NCBI RefSeq assembly: GCF_009769165.1
Contig: NZ_CP043476.1
Span: 3,603,001-3,667,000, forward strand
Reading direction: 5' to 3'
DNA: 64,000 bases
Source of the DNA: Xanthomonas hyacinthi
Lineage (GTDB): Bacteria; Pseudomonadota; Gammaproteobacteria; Xanthomonadales; Xanthomonadaceae
Position numbers and translations under genes: made by a program. This document shows positions 9,565-18,277 of the stretch, in pieces (position 1 is the first letter of the stretch; every line of letters begins with the position of its first letter). Under the pieces are notes generated by a model that saw nothing but the letters and a program-made list of their open reading frames with translations, had not been told where the DNA came from and made no database searches.

Positions 9565-11057
9565 CTCCGCTTATGACCCTCTCCGCTTCGTCCCATCGCC
9601 TGCGCCCGTTCGTGGCCGCGGCACTCACCCTGGCGCTGGCCGCCTGCGCCAGCAGCCGCGGCCTGGAGCCGCAGGGCCGCCGGCTCGACCCCGACCGGCA
9701 GCTGCAGGCCGGCAAGACCCTGGCCGCCGACCGGCTGGCGCCGGCCGCATGGCCGCAGCAGGATTGGTGGAAGGCGCTGGGCGATCCGCAGCTGGATGCG
9801 CTGATCGCCGAGGCGCTGCAGGGCACGCCGAGCCTGGACGCGGCCGACGCGCGGCTGCGCCTGGCCCAGGCCCAGGCCGGCGCCGCCGATGCCGACCGCG
9901 ACGCCAAGCTGTCGCTGTCCGCTGGCTATACCGGCCTGCAGCTGCCCAAGGGGCTGGCCGGCGACGAGATCGGCGGCAAGTACATCCATGACGAGCAGGC
10001 GCTGCTGGACTTCAGCTACGGCTTCGACCTGTGGCGCGGCAAGCGCGCGGTCTGGGAAGCGGCGGTGGACCAGGCGCATGCGGCGCAGGTCGATGCGCAG
10101 GCCGCGCGCCTGGACCTGTCGGCCGGCGTGGCCCGCGCCTATGCGCAGCTCGGCTACGCCTGGCGCCTGTACGACCTGGCCGGCGAAGAGCTGGTGCGCT
10201 CGGACAGCAGCCTGAAGCTGGTGCGGCAGCGCCGCGACGCCGGCATCGACAGCAACCTGCAGCTGCGCCAGGCCGAGGCGCGGGTGCCGGCGGCGCGCCA
10301 GCAGCAACAGGCGGCGCAGCAGCAGATCGACGAGGCGCGCACCGCGCTGGCGGCCTTGCTCGGCCGCGGTCCGGATCGCGGCCTGCAGATCGAGCGGCCG
10401 CGGCCGCTGGACCCGGTGGCGGTGCAGCTACCGTCGGCGCTGCCCAGCGACCTGCTCGGGCGCCGTCCGGACGTGGTCGCGGCGCGCTGGCGGGTCGAGG
10501 CCTCGTCGCAGAGCATCGGCGCGGCCAAGGCGCAGTTCTATCCCAGCATCGACCTGCTCGCGCTCGGCGGCGTGGCCGCGGCCAATCCCGCCGACCTGTT
10601 CAAGGGCGACGCCGTGCTCGGCGTGTTCGCGCCGAGCGTGAGCCTGCCGCTGTTCGCCAGCGGCCGCCTGCGCAGCCAACTGGCCGAGCGCGACGCGCAA
10701 TACGACCTGGCGGTGGCCAGCTACAACCAGGCGCTGGTGGCGGCGCTGCGCGAGGTCGCCGATCAGGTCAGCGCGGCGCGTTCGCTGGCGCAGCAGGCGC
10801 AGCAGCAGGCGCAGGCGGTGGGCACCGCGCAGGCCGCCTTCGACCTGGCGCAGCAGCGCTACCGCGCCGGCATCGGCAACTACCTGGACGTGCTGAGCGT
10901 GCAGCAGCAGTTGCTCGAGGCGCAGCAGCGCCTGGCCGCGCTGCAATCCAACCAGATCCTGGTCTCGGTGCGCCTGAACCAGGCGCTGGGCGGCGGCTAC
11001 GAAGCCGCCCCCGCGGCCGCCGCGCCGATGACCTCTTCCGCTTCCACGCATTCCTGA
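9561..11057 (+). CDS. Outer-membrane efflux lipoprotein (TolC/NodT family)
   Basis: A 498-residue outer membrane factor that provides the exit duct for the EmrAB-type pump encoded next to it. The signal peptide ends in a lipobox (LAAC, then ASSRG), so the protein is probably acylated. Two internally repeated OEP domains of long helices follow, with the NodT-type strings WWKALGDPQLDALI near residue 65 and RRPDVVAARWRVEA in the middle. Length is normal. It is translationally coupled to marR and lies 10 bp before emrA. Confidence 0.92.
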   Translation: MTPLMTLSASSHRLRPFVAAALTLALAACASSRGLEPQGRRLDPDRQLQAGKTLAADRLAPAAWPQQDWWKALGDPQLDALIAEALQGTPSLDAADARLRLAQAQAGAADADRDAKLSLSAGYTGLQLPKGLAGDEIGGKYIHDEQALLDFSYGFDLWRGKRAVWEAAVDQAHAAQVDAQAARLDLSAGVARAYAQLGYAWRLYDLAGEELVRSDSSLKLVRQRRDAGIDSNLQLRQAEARVPAARQQQQAAQQQIDEARTALAALLGRGPDRGLQIERPRPLDPVAVQLPSALPSDLLGRRPDVVAARWRVEASSQSIGAAKAQFYPSIDLLALGGVAAANPADLFKGDAVLGVFAPSVSLPLFASGRLRSQLAERDAQYDLAVASYNQALVAALREVADQVSAARSLAQQAQQQAQAVGTAQAAFDLAQQRYRAGIGNYLDVLSVQQQLLEAQQRLAALQSNQILVSVRLNQALGGGYEAAPAAAAPMTSSASTHS

Positions 11058-11067
11058 GACCGCCGCA

Positions 11068-12249
11068 ATGAATCAGACAACGACTCCCGATTCCTCCGCT
11101 CCCGCCCCCAGCCGGCGCGGCAAGCTGTTGCGCGGCCTGGCCGTGCTGGTGGTGCTGGTGCTGATCGCGCTGGCGATCTGGTACTTCGTCTCCGGCCGCT
11201 GGCACGAAGGCACCGACGACGCCTACGTGCAGGGCAATCTGGTGCAGATCACGCCGATGGTGACCGGCACCGTGGTCAGCATCGGCGCCGACGACGGCAT
11301 GCGCGTGGAGCGCGGCCAGTTGCTGGTCGAGCTCGACCCGGCCGACACCCAGGTCGTGCTGCAGCAGGCCGAGGCCAATCTGGCGCGCAGCGTGCGCCAG
11401 GTGCGCGGCCTGTTCCGCAGCGTGCAGGGCGCGCAGGCCGAACTGTCGGCGCAGCAGGCGACCCTGCAGCGCGCCCGCGCCGACGTCGCCCGCCGCGGCA
11501 GCCTGGTCGCCACCGGGGCGATTTCCGCCGAGGAACTGGCGCATGCGCGCGACCAGCTGGCCACCGCGCAGGCCGCGGTCAGCGGTTCGCGCGAGACGGT
11601 GGAGCGCAACCGCGCGCTGATCGACGACAACGGCGTGGCCCACCAGCCCGACGTGCAGGCCGCCGCCGCGCAGGTGCGCCAGGCGTTCCTCAACAACGCC
11701 CGCAGCGCGATCGTCGCGCCGGTCTCCGGCTATATCGCGCGGCGTTCGGTGCAGGTCGGCCAGCGCGTGCAGCCCGGCACCGCGCTGATGGCGGTGGTGC
11801 CGCTGGAGCAGGTGTGGGTGGAAGCCAACTTCAAGGAAACCCAGCTCAAGCACATGCGCCTGGGCCAGCCGGTGGAGCTGGAGTCGGACCTGTACGGCGG
11901 TGCGGTGCGCTACCAGGGCACGGTGCAGAGCCTGGGCCTGGGCACCGGCAGCGCGTTCTCGCTGCTGCCGGCGCAGAACGCCAGCGGCAACTGGATCAAG
12001 ATCGTGCAGCGGGTGCCGGTGCGCATCGCCATCGATCCCCGGCAGTTGGCGCAGAACCCGCTGCGCATCGGCCTGTCGATGAAGGTGGACGTGAACCTGC
12101 ACCAGCAGAGCGGCGGCGTGCTGCCGAGCAAGTTCGCCACCGGCACGCTGCTGGATACCGACGTCTATGCGCAGCAGCTGGGCCAGGCCGACACGGCCAT
12201 CGCCCAGATCATCCATGCCAACCTGCCCGACGCGGCCAAGGCGAACTGA
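11068..12249 (+). CDS. emrA: Membrane fusion protein of an EmrAB-type multidrug pump
   Basis: A 393-residue HlyD/EmrA periplasmic adaptor linking the inner-membrane transporter to the outer-membrane duct. There is one N-terminal transmembrane helix (about residues 25-45), then the lipoyl-like half motif with TDDAYVQGN, a long coiled-coil hairpin, and the second barrel half (VSGYIARRSVQVGQRVQPG). All are typical of EmrA. It sits between the outer-membrane gene and emrB in one operon. Confidence 0.92.
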   Translation: MNQTTTPDSSAPAPSRRGKLLRGLAVLVVLVLIALAIWYFVSGRWHEGTDDAYVQGNLVQITPMVTGTVVSIGADDGMRVERGQLLVELDPADTQVVLQQAEANLARSVRQVRGLFRSVQGAQAELSAQQATLQRARADVARRGSLVATGAISAEELAHARDQLATAQAAVSGSRETVERNRALIDDNGVAHQPDVQAAAAQVRQAFLNNARSAIVAPVSGYIARRSVQVGQRVQPGTALMAVVPLEQVWVEANFKETQLKHMRLGQPVELESDLYGGAVRYQGTVQSLGLGTGSAFSLLPAQNASGNWIKIVQRVPVRIAIDPRQLAQNPLRIGLSMKVDVNLHQQSGGVLPSKFATGTLLDTDVYAQQLGQADTAIAQIIHANLPDAAKAN

Positions 12250-12257
12250 GTCCGGCC

Positions 12258-13835
12258 ATGTCCAACCAAGCTGCCACTCCTGCCGCGCCCGGGACTCCGG
12301 GCGCCCCGGCCGCCGCGTTCCGCCCGCCCAGCGTGGCGTTGTGCACGGTGGGCCTGGCGATGGCCTCGTTCATGCAGGTGCTCGACACCACCATCGCCAA
12401 CGTCTCGCTGCCGACCATCGCCGGCAACCTCGGTGCCAGCTCGCAGCAGGCGACCTGGGTCATCACCTCGTTCGCGGTCAGCAACGCGATCGCGCTGCCG
12501 CTGACCGGCTTTTTGAGCCGGCGCTTCGGCGAGACCAAACTGTTCGTGTGGGCCACGCTGTCCTTCACCATCGCCTCGCTGCTGTGCGGCCTGGCGCAGA
12601 GCATGGGCATGCTGGTGGTGTCGCGCGCGATCCAGGGCTTCGTGTGCGGGCCGATGTACCCGATCACGCAGAGCCTGCTGGTGTCGATCTACCCACGCGA
12701 GAAACGCGGCCAGGCCCTGGCGCTGCTGGCGATGATCACCGTGGTCGCGCCGATCGCCGGCCCGATCCTGGGCGGCTGGATCACCGACAACTACAGCTGG
12801 GAATGGATCTTCCTGATCAACGTGCCGCTGGGCATCATCGCCGCGATCGTGGTCGGCGCGCAGCTGCGCGGCCGTCTGGAACCGACCGAGCGCCCGCGCA
12901 TGGACTACGTCGGCCTGATCACCCTGATCATCGGCGTCGGCTGCCTGCAGCTGGTGCTGGACCTGGGCAACGACGAGGACTGGTTCAGCTCGGACAAGAT
13001 CGTGGTGCTGGCCGCGATCTCGGCGGTGGCGCTGGCGGTGTTCCTGATCTGGGAACTGACCGACAAGGATCCGATCGTCAACCTGCGCCTGTTCCGCCAC
13101 CGCAACTTCCGCGCCGGCAGCATGGCGCTGATCGTGGCCTACGCCGCGTTCTTCAGCGTGTCGCTGCTGATCCCGCAGTGGCTGCAGCGCGACATGGGCT
13201 ATACCGCGATCTGGGCCGGCCTGGCCACCGCGCCGATCGGCATCCTGCCGGTGCTGATGACCCCGTTCGTCGGCAAGTACGCCGCGCGCTTCGACCTGCG
13301 CATGCTTGCCAGCCTCGCCTTCATCGCCATGGCGGTAACCAGCTTCATGCGCTCGGACTTCAGCCTGCAGGTCGACTTCGCCCACGTGGCCGGGGTGCAG
13401 TTGCTGATGGGCGTGGGCGTGGCGCTGTTCTTCATGCCGGTGCTGCAGATCCTGCTGTCGGACCTGGACGGGCGCGAGATCGCGGCCGGTTCCGGCCTGG
13501 CCACGTTCCTGCGTACGCTGGGCGGCAGCTTCGCCGCCTCGCTGACCACCTATCTGTGGGCCAAGCGCACGCAGCTGCACCATGCGCACCTCACCGAGCA
13601 CATCTCCACCTACACGCCGGGCATGCAGGAGCAGGTGCAGGCGATGGGGCAGGGCGACCTGCAGAGCGGTGCGGCCTTCCTCAACAACACCATCAACCAC
13701 CAGGCCTCGCAGATGGGCTTCAACGACATCTTCTACCTGCTGGGCTGGACGTTCCTGGGCATCATCTTCTTCCTGTGGCTGGCCAAGCCGCCGTTCGCGG
13801 GCGGCGGCGGGGCGGCCGCCGCGGGCGGTCACTGA
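12258..13835 (+). CDS. emrB: DHA2-family multidrug MFS transporter (EmrB-like)
   Basis: A 525-residue proton-driven drug exporter of the major facilitator superfamily with about 14 transmembrane helices. It contains the DHA2 signatures LDTTIANVSLPTIAGNLG near the N-terminus, the loop 2-3 motif GFLSRRFGETK, and GPILGGWITDNYSWEWIF in helix 5. It is the last gene of the marR-omf-emrA-emrB operon, which ends at a hairpin 22 bp downstream. Drug spectrum is not predictable from the sequence. Confidence 0.94.
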   Translation: MSNQAATPAAPGTPGAPAAAFRPPSVALCTVGLAMASFMQVLDTTIANVSLPTIAGNLGASSQQATWVITSFAVSNAIALPLTGFLSRRFGETKLFVWATLSFTIASLLCGLAQSMGMLVVSRAIQGFVCGPMYPITQSLLVSIYPREKRGQALALLAMITVVAPIAGPILGGWITDNYSWEWIFLINVPLGIIAAIVVGAQLRGRLEPTERPRMDYVGLITLIIGVGCLQLVLDLGNDEDWFSSDKIVVLAAISAVALAVFLIWELTDKDPIVNLRLFRHRNFRAGSMALIVAYAAFFSVSLLIPQWLQRDMGYTAIWAGLATAPIGILPVLMTPFVGKYAARFDLRMLASLAFIAMAVTSFMRSDFSLQVDFAHVAGVQLLMGVGVALFFMPVLQILLSDLDGREIAAGSGLATFLRTLGGSFAASLTTYLWAKRTQLHHAHLTEHISTYTPGMQEQVQAMGQGDLQSGAAFLNNTINHQASQMGFNDIFYLLGWTFLGIIFFLWLAKPPFAGGGGAAAAGGH

Positions 13836-13856
13836 GTCCAGGCTGCCGGCAACCGA

Positions 13857-13886
13857 GAAACCCCGCCTTGTGCGGGGTTTCGTTTG
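13857..13886 (+). terminator. Terminator of the efflux operon
   Basis: A perfect 10-bp stem (gaaaccccgc / gcggggtttc) with a 5-nt loop and a short T-rich tail lies 22 bp after the emrB stop. Confidence 0.85.
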
Positions 13887-14008
13887 TGCGGCGGATGCGC
13901 GCGCACCTGCACCTGCCCGCGCGGGCGGGCGGGCGGGCGCCGCGCTTGCCGCCGCAGCGAGCGGCGGACCAGAATGCCGCCCCCTCGCACGCATCGGCAG
14001 GTTCGGAC

Positions 14009-14543
14009 ATGCCGCGTTTTCTGCGCGTACTGCGGTCTCGCTTGGCGTTCTCGCTGCCGCGCTGCGCCGGCGCACGCGCCCGCCAGCGTGCGGTACTGTT
14101 GCTGCTGTGCCTCGGCGCCCTCGGCGGCGCCAGCGCGCAGGCCGACGCGGGCGTGGCGGCGGCCACGCCGAGCGATCGCCTGCACGAAGCCTGGTGGGCG
14201 CAGCGCCACCAGCAGGTGCTGGAGCAGGCGCGCGCGCATGCGGACACGCCGCTGTTGCTGATCGACGATGCGATCACCCACAACGACGACAAGGCGAGTC
14301 CGCCCGACGAGGATTTCCAGCCGACCTGGCAGACCTTCTACGGCAGCCGCGGCGCGCTCAACCTCGGCTTCAAGCGGCGATGCCACCGAGCACGTGCTGT
14401 GACGCCTGCAGCACGCCGAGGTGGATGGCCTGCAGCCCGACGGCCGCCTGCCGCCGGCGCTGATGCCCGACAGCACCCATCCCAGCGAGGACGGCTACCG
14501 GATCTGGGGCGAGGCGCTGCGCGAGATCGGCGTGGGCGGCTGA
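14009..14543 (+). pseudogene. Decayed SGNH/GDSL-type hydrolase
   Basis: The 5' part encodes a signal peptide and a recognisable N-terminus (WWAQRHQQVLEQARAH, PTWQTFYGSRGALNLGF). The nucleophile block expected as GDSITHN reads DDAITHN, so the catalytic serine is lost. After base 14372 the frame shifts to GDATEHVL, hits a stop, and then continues with a shortened C-terminal block that still has DSTHPSEDGYRIW, the family's Asp-His block. The central part is deleted. This is a dead gene with several independent lesions. Confidence 0.82.
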
Positions 14544-14639
14544 AACACGCCGACGCTGTGCTACTGGGGATTCTTGCCGGAAGGGACTTGCCTGCCACGG
14601 CGGTCCTGTAGCAACGGCTCTACGTGGCCTTGGGCCGTC

Positions 14640-14693
14640 AGCCGCGACCGAGCCGCTGACCGGGAATGCCCGGTCGCGGCTAAAGCCGCTTGG
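14640..14693. repeat. REP-like inverted repeat (agccgcgaccg family)
   Basis: The arms AGCCGCGACCG (14640-14650) and CGGTCGCGGCT (14671-14681) form a perfect 11-bp stem, followed by aaagccgct. The motif resembles the widespread xanthomonad intergenic repeat containing GGAGCGGC and GCCGCGAC. Related copies occur near 57.63 and 60.6 kb. The surrounding 14544-14741 holds no gene. Confidence 0.75.
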
Positions 14694-14741
14694 GTCTTAT
14701 GCAGGTATAGCGGTGAGGCGAGAGCGGATGCGGCGGCGCGC

Positions 14742-15092
14742 TCAGCCCTTGTCCGGCTTGAGCAGTTCCAGCACCGCTTCGCGGCGCCGCGCCGGCAGAT
14801 TGCGGTAGCGGGTCAGCAACGCCTGTTCGTGGGTGTCGTGCGCCTGCAGCGCGTAATCGGCCGGCAGGTCCTGCAGGCGCGCGCCGCTGTGGCCCTGGCC
14901 GCAGATCAGTTCGTCCAGCGAGCGCTTGAGCACGCCGCGCAGGTTGGGCAACAGGCGAAAGCTCGGGGTCTCGCGATCGTTCTCCCATGCCGACACCGAC
15001 GACTTGGTCACGCCCAGCGCGAAACCTAATTGTTCCTGGGTCAGCCCGGCGGCTTTCCTGGCTTCGCGCAATCGGTCGCCGAAGCTTTTCAT
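14742..15092 (-). CDS. XRE-family helix-turn-helix regulator
   Basis: A 116-residue Cro/CI-type regulator. The helix-turn-helix spans about residues 3-58 (FGDRLREARKAAGLTQEQLG, then FALGVTKSSVSAWENDRETP). The C-terminal half is short and has no known ligand domain. The ATG at 15092 is preferred over a farther start because the HTH begins at once. No obvious target operon adjoins it, so its role is unknown. Confidence 0.85.
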   Translation of the reverse strand: MKSFGDRLREARKAAGLTQEQLGFALGVTKSSVSAWENDRETPSFRLLPNLRGVLKRSLDELICGQGHSGARLQDLPADYALQAHDTHEQALLTRYRNLPARRREAVLELLKPDKG

Positions 15093-15361
15093 CGCGGTGG
15101 GCCTTGCAGTTACAGGGCCTACCAAGATATGGAGCATCCGCAGCCTTGTCGTACAGCCATGCTTGACTCTAGATGTTCGGGAATCCGATACTTTGACGGT
15201 GCGGGCTACGCCGATGCGTGAGGGCGCGCACGCCGGACACGGACGACCGAGGAGTGCATGGTGTTTCGCCCATTTTTCATCATCGTCGCAGCGACATCGC
15301 AGCGCAGCGCAATGGCGCTGCGCCAGGCAACCCCGGCCGCCGCCGCGGCAAAGGGTGGGGC

Positions 15362-15559
15362 ATGGCCACCTACGAAGTGAAACTCAGGCGCGTGGCGCAC
15401 CTGGAGCCGGTCCTGTACGTGCTGGTCCACGCCGCCAACGCGTATCTGGCCGCGCGCGCCGCCGAGCGCCACAACCCCGGCTATCGCGCCTACATGGTGG
15501 CGGTGTGGGTGAACGGCGTGCGCGTGGACATCGGCGCGTTCCGGCCGCCGGATCGCTGA
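15362..15559 (+). CDS. Hypothetical protein, 65 residues
   Basis: A small open frame beginning MATYEVKLRRVAHLEPVLYV. It has balanced composition and xanthomonad codon use (GC-rich third positions), which favours a real gene. The frame extends upstream to 15218, but that part (HHRRSDIAAQRNG) looks non-coding. No family was recognised. The flanking stretch 15093-15361 holds only a weak TTGACT/GATACT promoter-like pair near 15164-15193. Confidence 0.45.
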   Translation: MATYEVKLRRVAHLEPVLYVLVHAANAYLAARAAERHNPGYRAYMVAVWVNGVRVDIGAFRPPDR

Positions 15560-15644
15560 GTGCGTGCGTGTGCGCCAAACGGCATGAGCGCGCCGCAGCG
15601 GCATGCACTGCCGACCGGCGTGGGCCGCCGAAGCGAGCGCTGCG

Positions 15645-15817
15645 TCCGGCGCAGGCAACAACGAGGACGCCACCGGCGTGTACGCGAGCAAGGCGGCAGC
15701 CCACGCCGCTATCGCCAGCTATATCCATGGCTTCTCCAATCCCGCGCGCCCGCCTCGGCGCGCGGATGCCTGTCGCCCAACGACGATGCCAACAAGAAGC
15801 TGAAGCACGCCGCTTGA
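15645..15817 (+). pseudogene. C-terminal relic of an IS3-family transposase (OrfB)
   Basis: Two frames combine to VYASKAAAHAAIASYIHGF, then NPAR, then a shift to CLSPNDDANKKLKHAA and a stop. This matches the end of IS3-group integrases (pattern YI-FYNP-RRHSALGYLSP). Only the last 55 or so codons remain, with a frameshift in the middle. No inverted repeat was found. It is an old insertion scar beside the M13 genes. Confidence 0.7.
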
Positions 15818-16004
15818 CTCCATCGCGATGCGTGCGGGGCAGATCGCCGCCCGGCTGCGGGTGAGGCGATTGCGCCGGGCAGCGTGCAGGACGCTTCAGT
15901 CACTCGCCTGCTCCCGATACCGCGCGCCACGGATCGCCGGCGGCATACGCGACGACGGCGCGGTTGCCCGCGCCGTCATGCATGCACTGCTTATCGAATT
16001 GCGA

Positions 16005-18014
16005 TCACGGCCAGACGCGGATCTGCTCGGCGTCGCTGCGCACCATCGGCTGGCCGGCCTTGCAGGTGAAGGCGGCGGCGAAGGAGGGCAGGTTGGCCAG
16101 CGGGCCGTTGGCGCGCCAGCGGCCCGGCGCGTGCACGTCGGCGGTGACGCGCTGCACCGCTTCGTTCGGCGACAGCTGCTGCGCCCACAGGCCGGCCCAG
16201 GCCTTGTAGAACGCCTGCTTGCCGGCATCGCCGGCGGCGGGCTGGGCCGCGGCGTAGGCCTGCCAGGCCAGCTCGACGCTGCCGATGTCGGTCAGGTCTT
16301 CTTCCTGGGTCAGCTGGCCGTTGACCTTGGCGCCTTTCACGCCGGGGAAGTCGTAGGCGCCGTACTGCGCCGCGGCGCGCGCGCTCAATGCGCTCCACGC
16401 GCTCTTGTCTTCCGCGGTCCACCAGCTGCGCAGTTCGCCCTTGGCATCGACCAGGCTGCCCTTGCTGTCGATCGCGCCGATCAGCTCGTGCGCGACCAGT
16501 GCGCCATAGCCGCCGTACAGCGCGGCGGCATCGCCGCCGGCGACGAACACCGGCGCCTGCAGCACCGCGGCGGTGACGATCAGGCGGTTCTGGGCGATGT
16601 CGTAGGTCAGCGCCGGCTGCTGCGGCAGCACGTCCCAGCGGCGGTCGGCGTTGCCCTTGCCGATGCGCTTCATTTCCTCGCGGTGGCGCCAGGTGGAGGC
16701 GATCAGCATGTTGCCGCCGAAGCTGCCGCGGCCCATCGGCTGCACGCCGTAGTCCAGGTCGCGGCGCGGCGCGCCGACCTCGATCTTCAGCGCGGCGAGC
16801 TTGGCCTGCGCTTCGGTGCGCGCCGACGCGCTCAGCCAGCTGCCGCGCTTGAGCGCGGCGATCTGGGTATCGCGCACCTGGTCGGCGATGCTCTCGGCCT
16901 GGCGGCGGGTGTCGGCGTTGAGATAGCGGCCGACGTACTCGCGGCCCAGCATCGGGCCGGCGGCGACGTTGATCGCGTCCAGCACCTGCGCCCAGCGCTG
17001 CGGCGGCAGGGCCTGGCCTTCCAGCACGCGGCCGCGGAACTCGAAGCTGGCGTCGCGGAAGCTCTTGGACAGGTACGGCGCCATCGCATCGCCGACGCGC
17101 CAGCGCAGGTAGGCCTTCCACGGCTCGGGCTTGATGCTGGCGATCATGCCGTCGAGCTGCTTGAACATGTCCGGGTCGGCCAGCGACACCAGGTCGTCGT
17201 TGATGCCCTGCGCCTTCAGGAACGCGTCCAGCTGCAGGTTGCGGTATTGCTTGTTCAGGTCCTTGGTGGAGATCGGCGCGTAGTTGTTGAACGGGTTGTT
17301 GATGCCGGCCAGCGACTTGGCGCTGCGCGCCAGCGCGGTCTCGATCTGCAGCACCGATTGGGTGTCGGCATCGAGCTTGGCCGCCGCGGTGCCGGTCAGG
17401 GTCAGGATCTGCCTGACGTAGGCGCGGTAGCGGCCCATCAGCGCCACGGCGTCGGCATCGGTGCGGGTGTAGAAGGCCGGGTCGGGCAGGCCCATGCCAC
17501 CCTGCATGAAGTAGCCGATGTGGCGGTCCAGCGCCTTCAGGTCGACGTCGGCGCCGAAGTTGAACGCCACCGGGATGCCGATCTGGTGCAGCGCGGCGAT
17601 CGAGGCCGGCACGTCCTTGGCCTTCTTGATCGCATCGATGCGGCTGAGCAGCGGCGCGATCGGGTTGGATCCGTCCTTCTCCACCGCCGCTTCGTCCAGG
17701 CCACTGGCCCAGAAATCGCCCAGCGCCTTCTGCACCGCGTTCTGCGGCGACTGCATCGAGGCGTCGAGCAGATCGCGCTGCTGTTGCTGCGCACGCGCGG
17801 ACAACTGGCCCAGCGCGGTGACCGCGCCGGTCTGCGGCAGCGGGTTGCTCTTCAGCCAGTCGGCATTGGCGTAGTCGTAGAAATCGGTGCAGGCGGCGCT
17901 GACGACGGGCGCCTTGGCGGCGGCGCGCTTCTTCTTGGGCGCGGCATCGGCGGTGGACGCCAGGGCGATCAGGCCGAGGGCGACAGCGAGGGCAAGCGGA
18001 CGGGCATTGAGCAT
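16005..18014 (-). CDS. M13-family peptidase homologue with a damaged zinc motif
   Basis: A 669-residue secreted protein of the neprilysin/PepO (M13) family, with a signal peptide ending near residue 25. The M13 fold is recognisable (YANADWLKSNPLPQTG near the start; SKSFRDASFEFRG in the middle), but the catalytic HExxH reads HELIG at residues 509-513. The second zinc histidine is therefore glycine, and the usual NAYY motif before it is absent. An EDLTD block corresponding to the third ligand (ExxxD) remains. It is probably catalytically inactive, or uses another chemistry. It lies directly downstream of an intact paralogue on the same strand. Confidence 0.85.
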   Translation of the reverse strand: MLNARPLALAVALGLIALASTADAAPKKKRAAAKAPVVSAACTDFYDYANADWLKSNPLPQTGAVTALGQLSARAQQQQRDLLDASMQSPQNAVQKALGDFWASGLDEAAVEKDGSNPIAPLLSRIDAIKKAKDVPASIAALHQIGIPVAFNFGADVDLKALDRHIGYFMQGGMGLPDPAFYTRTDADAVALMGRYRAYVRQILTLTGTAAAKLDADTQSVLQIETALARSAKSLAGINNPFNNYAPISTKDLNKQYRNLQLDAFLKAQGINDDLVSLADPDMFKQLDGMIASIKPEPWKAYLRWRVGDAMAPYLSKSFRDASFEFRGRVLEGQALPPQRWAQVLDAINVAAGPMLGREYVGRYLNADTRRQAESIADQVRDTQIAALKRGSWLSASARTEAQAKLAALKIEVGAPRRDLDYGVQPMGRGSFGGNMLIASTWRHREEMKRIGKGNADRRWDVLPQQPALTYDIAQNRLIVTAAVLQAPVFVAGGDAAALYGGYGALVAHELIGAIDSKGSLVDAKGELRSWWTAEDKSAWSALSARAAAQYGAYDFPGVKGAKVNGQLTQEEDLTDIGSVELAWQAYAAAQPAAGDAGKQAFYKAWAGLWAQQLSPNEAVQRVTADVHAPGRWRANGPLANLPSFAAAFTCKAGQPMVRSDAEQIRVWP

Positions 18015-18227
18015 CGGGAACGAATCCGGTCAGGATTAAAGTCGGCGGAGTTTAACAAGCTGCGGCCCGCCGCTGTGGCCATGGCGCCCTGGCCGGTTCA
18101 GATGGCTGTGCATGGGCGCCAGGCGGCCGTGCGGGTGCCGCCGCTGCGCCGTTGCGCACGGATCCGCCGTCGTTGCGGTACCCGCGCAAACGCGCGCTCC
18201 ACGGTCCGGCGCGCGCAGCGCGCAAAG

Positions 18228-18254
18228 AAAAGGCCCGGACATGCCGGGCCTTTT
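18228..18254. terminator. Terminator between the two M13 genes
   Basis: An 11-bp stem (aaaaggcccgg / ccgggcctttt) with a 5-nt loop sits just downstream of the upstream M13 gene. The A/T ends make it usable in both directions. It implies the two paralogues are transcribed separately. Confidence 0.85.
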
Positions 18255-18277
18255 CGCGTTGCAGCGGAGCGCTGCGC

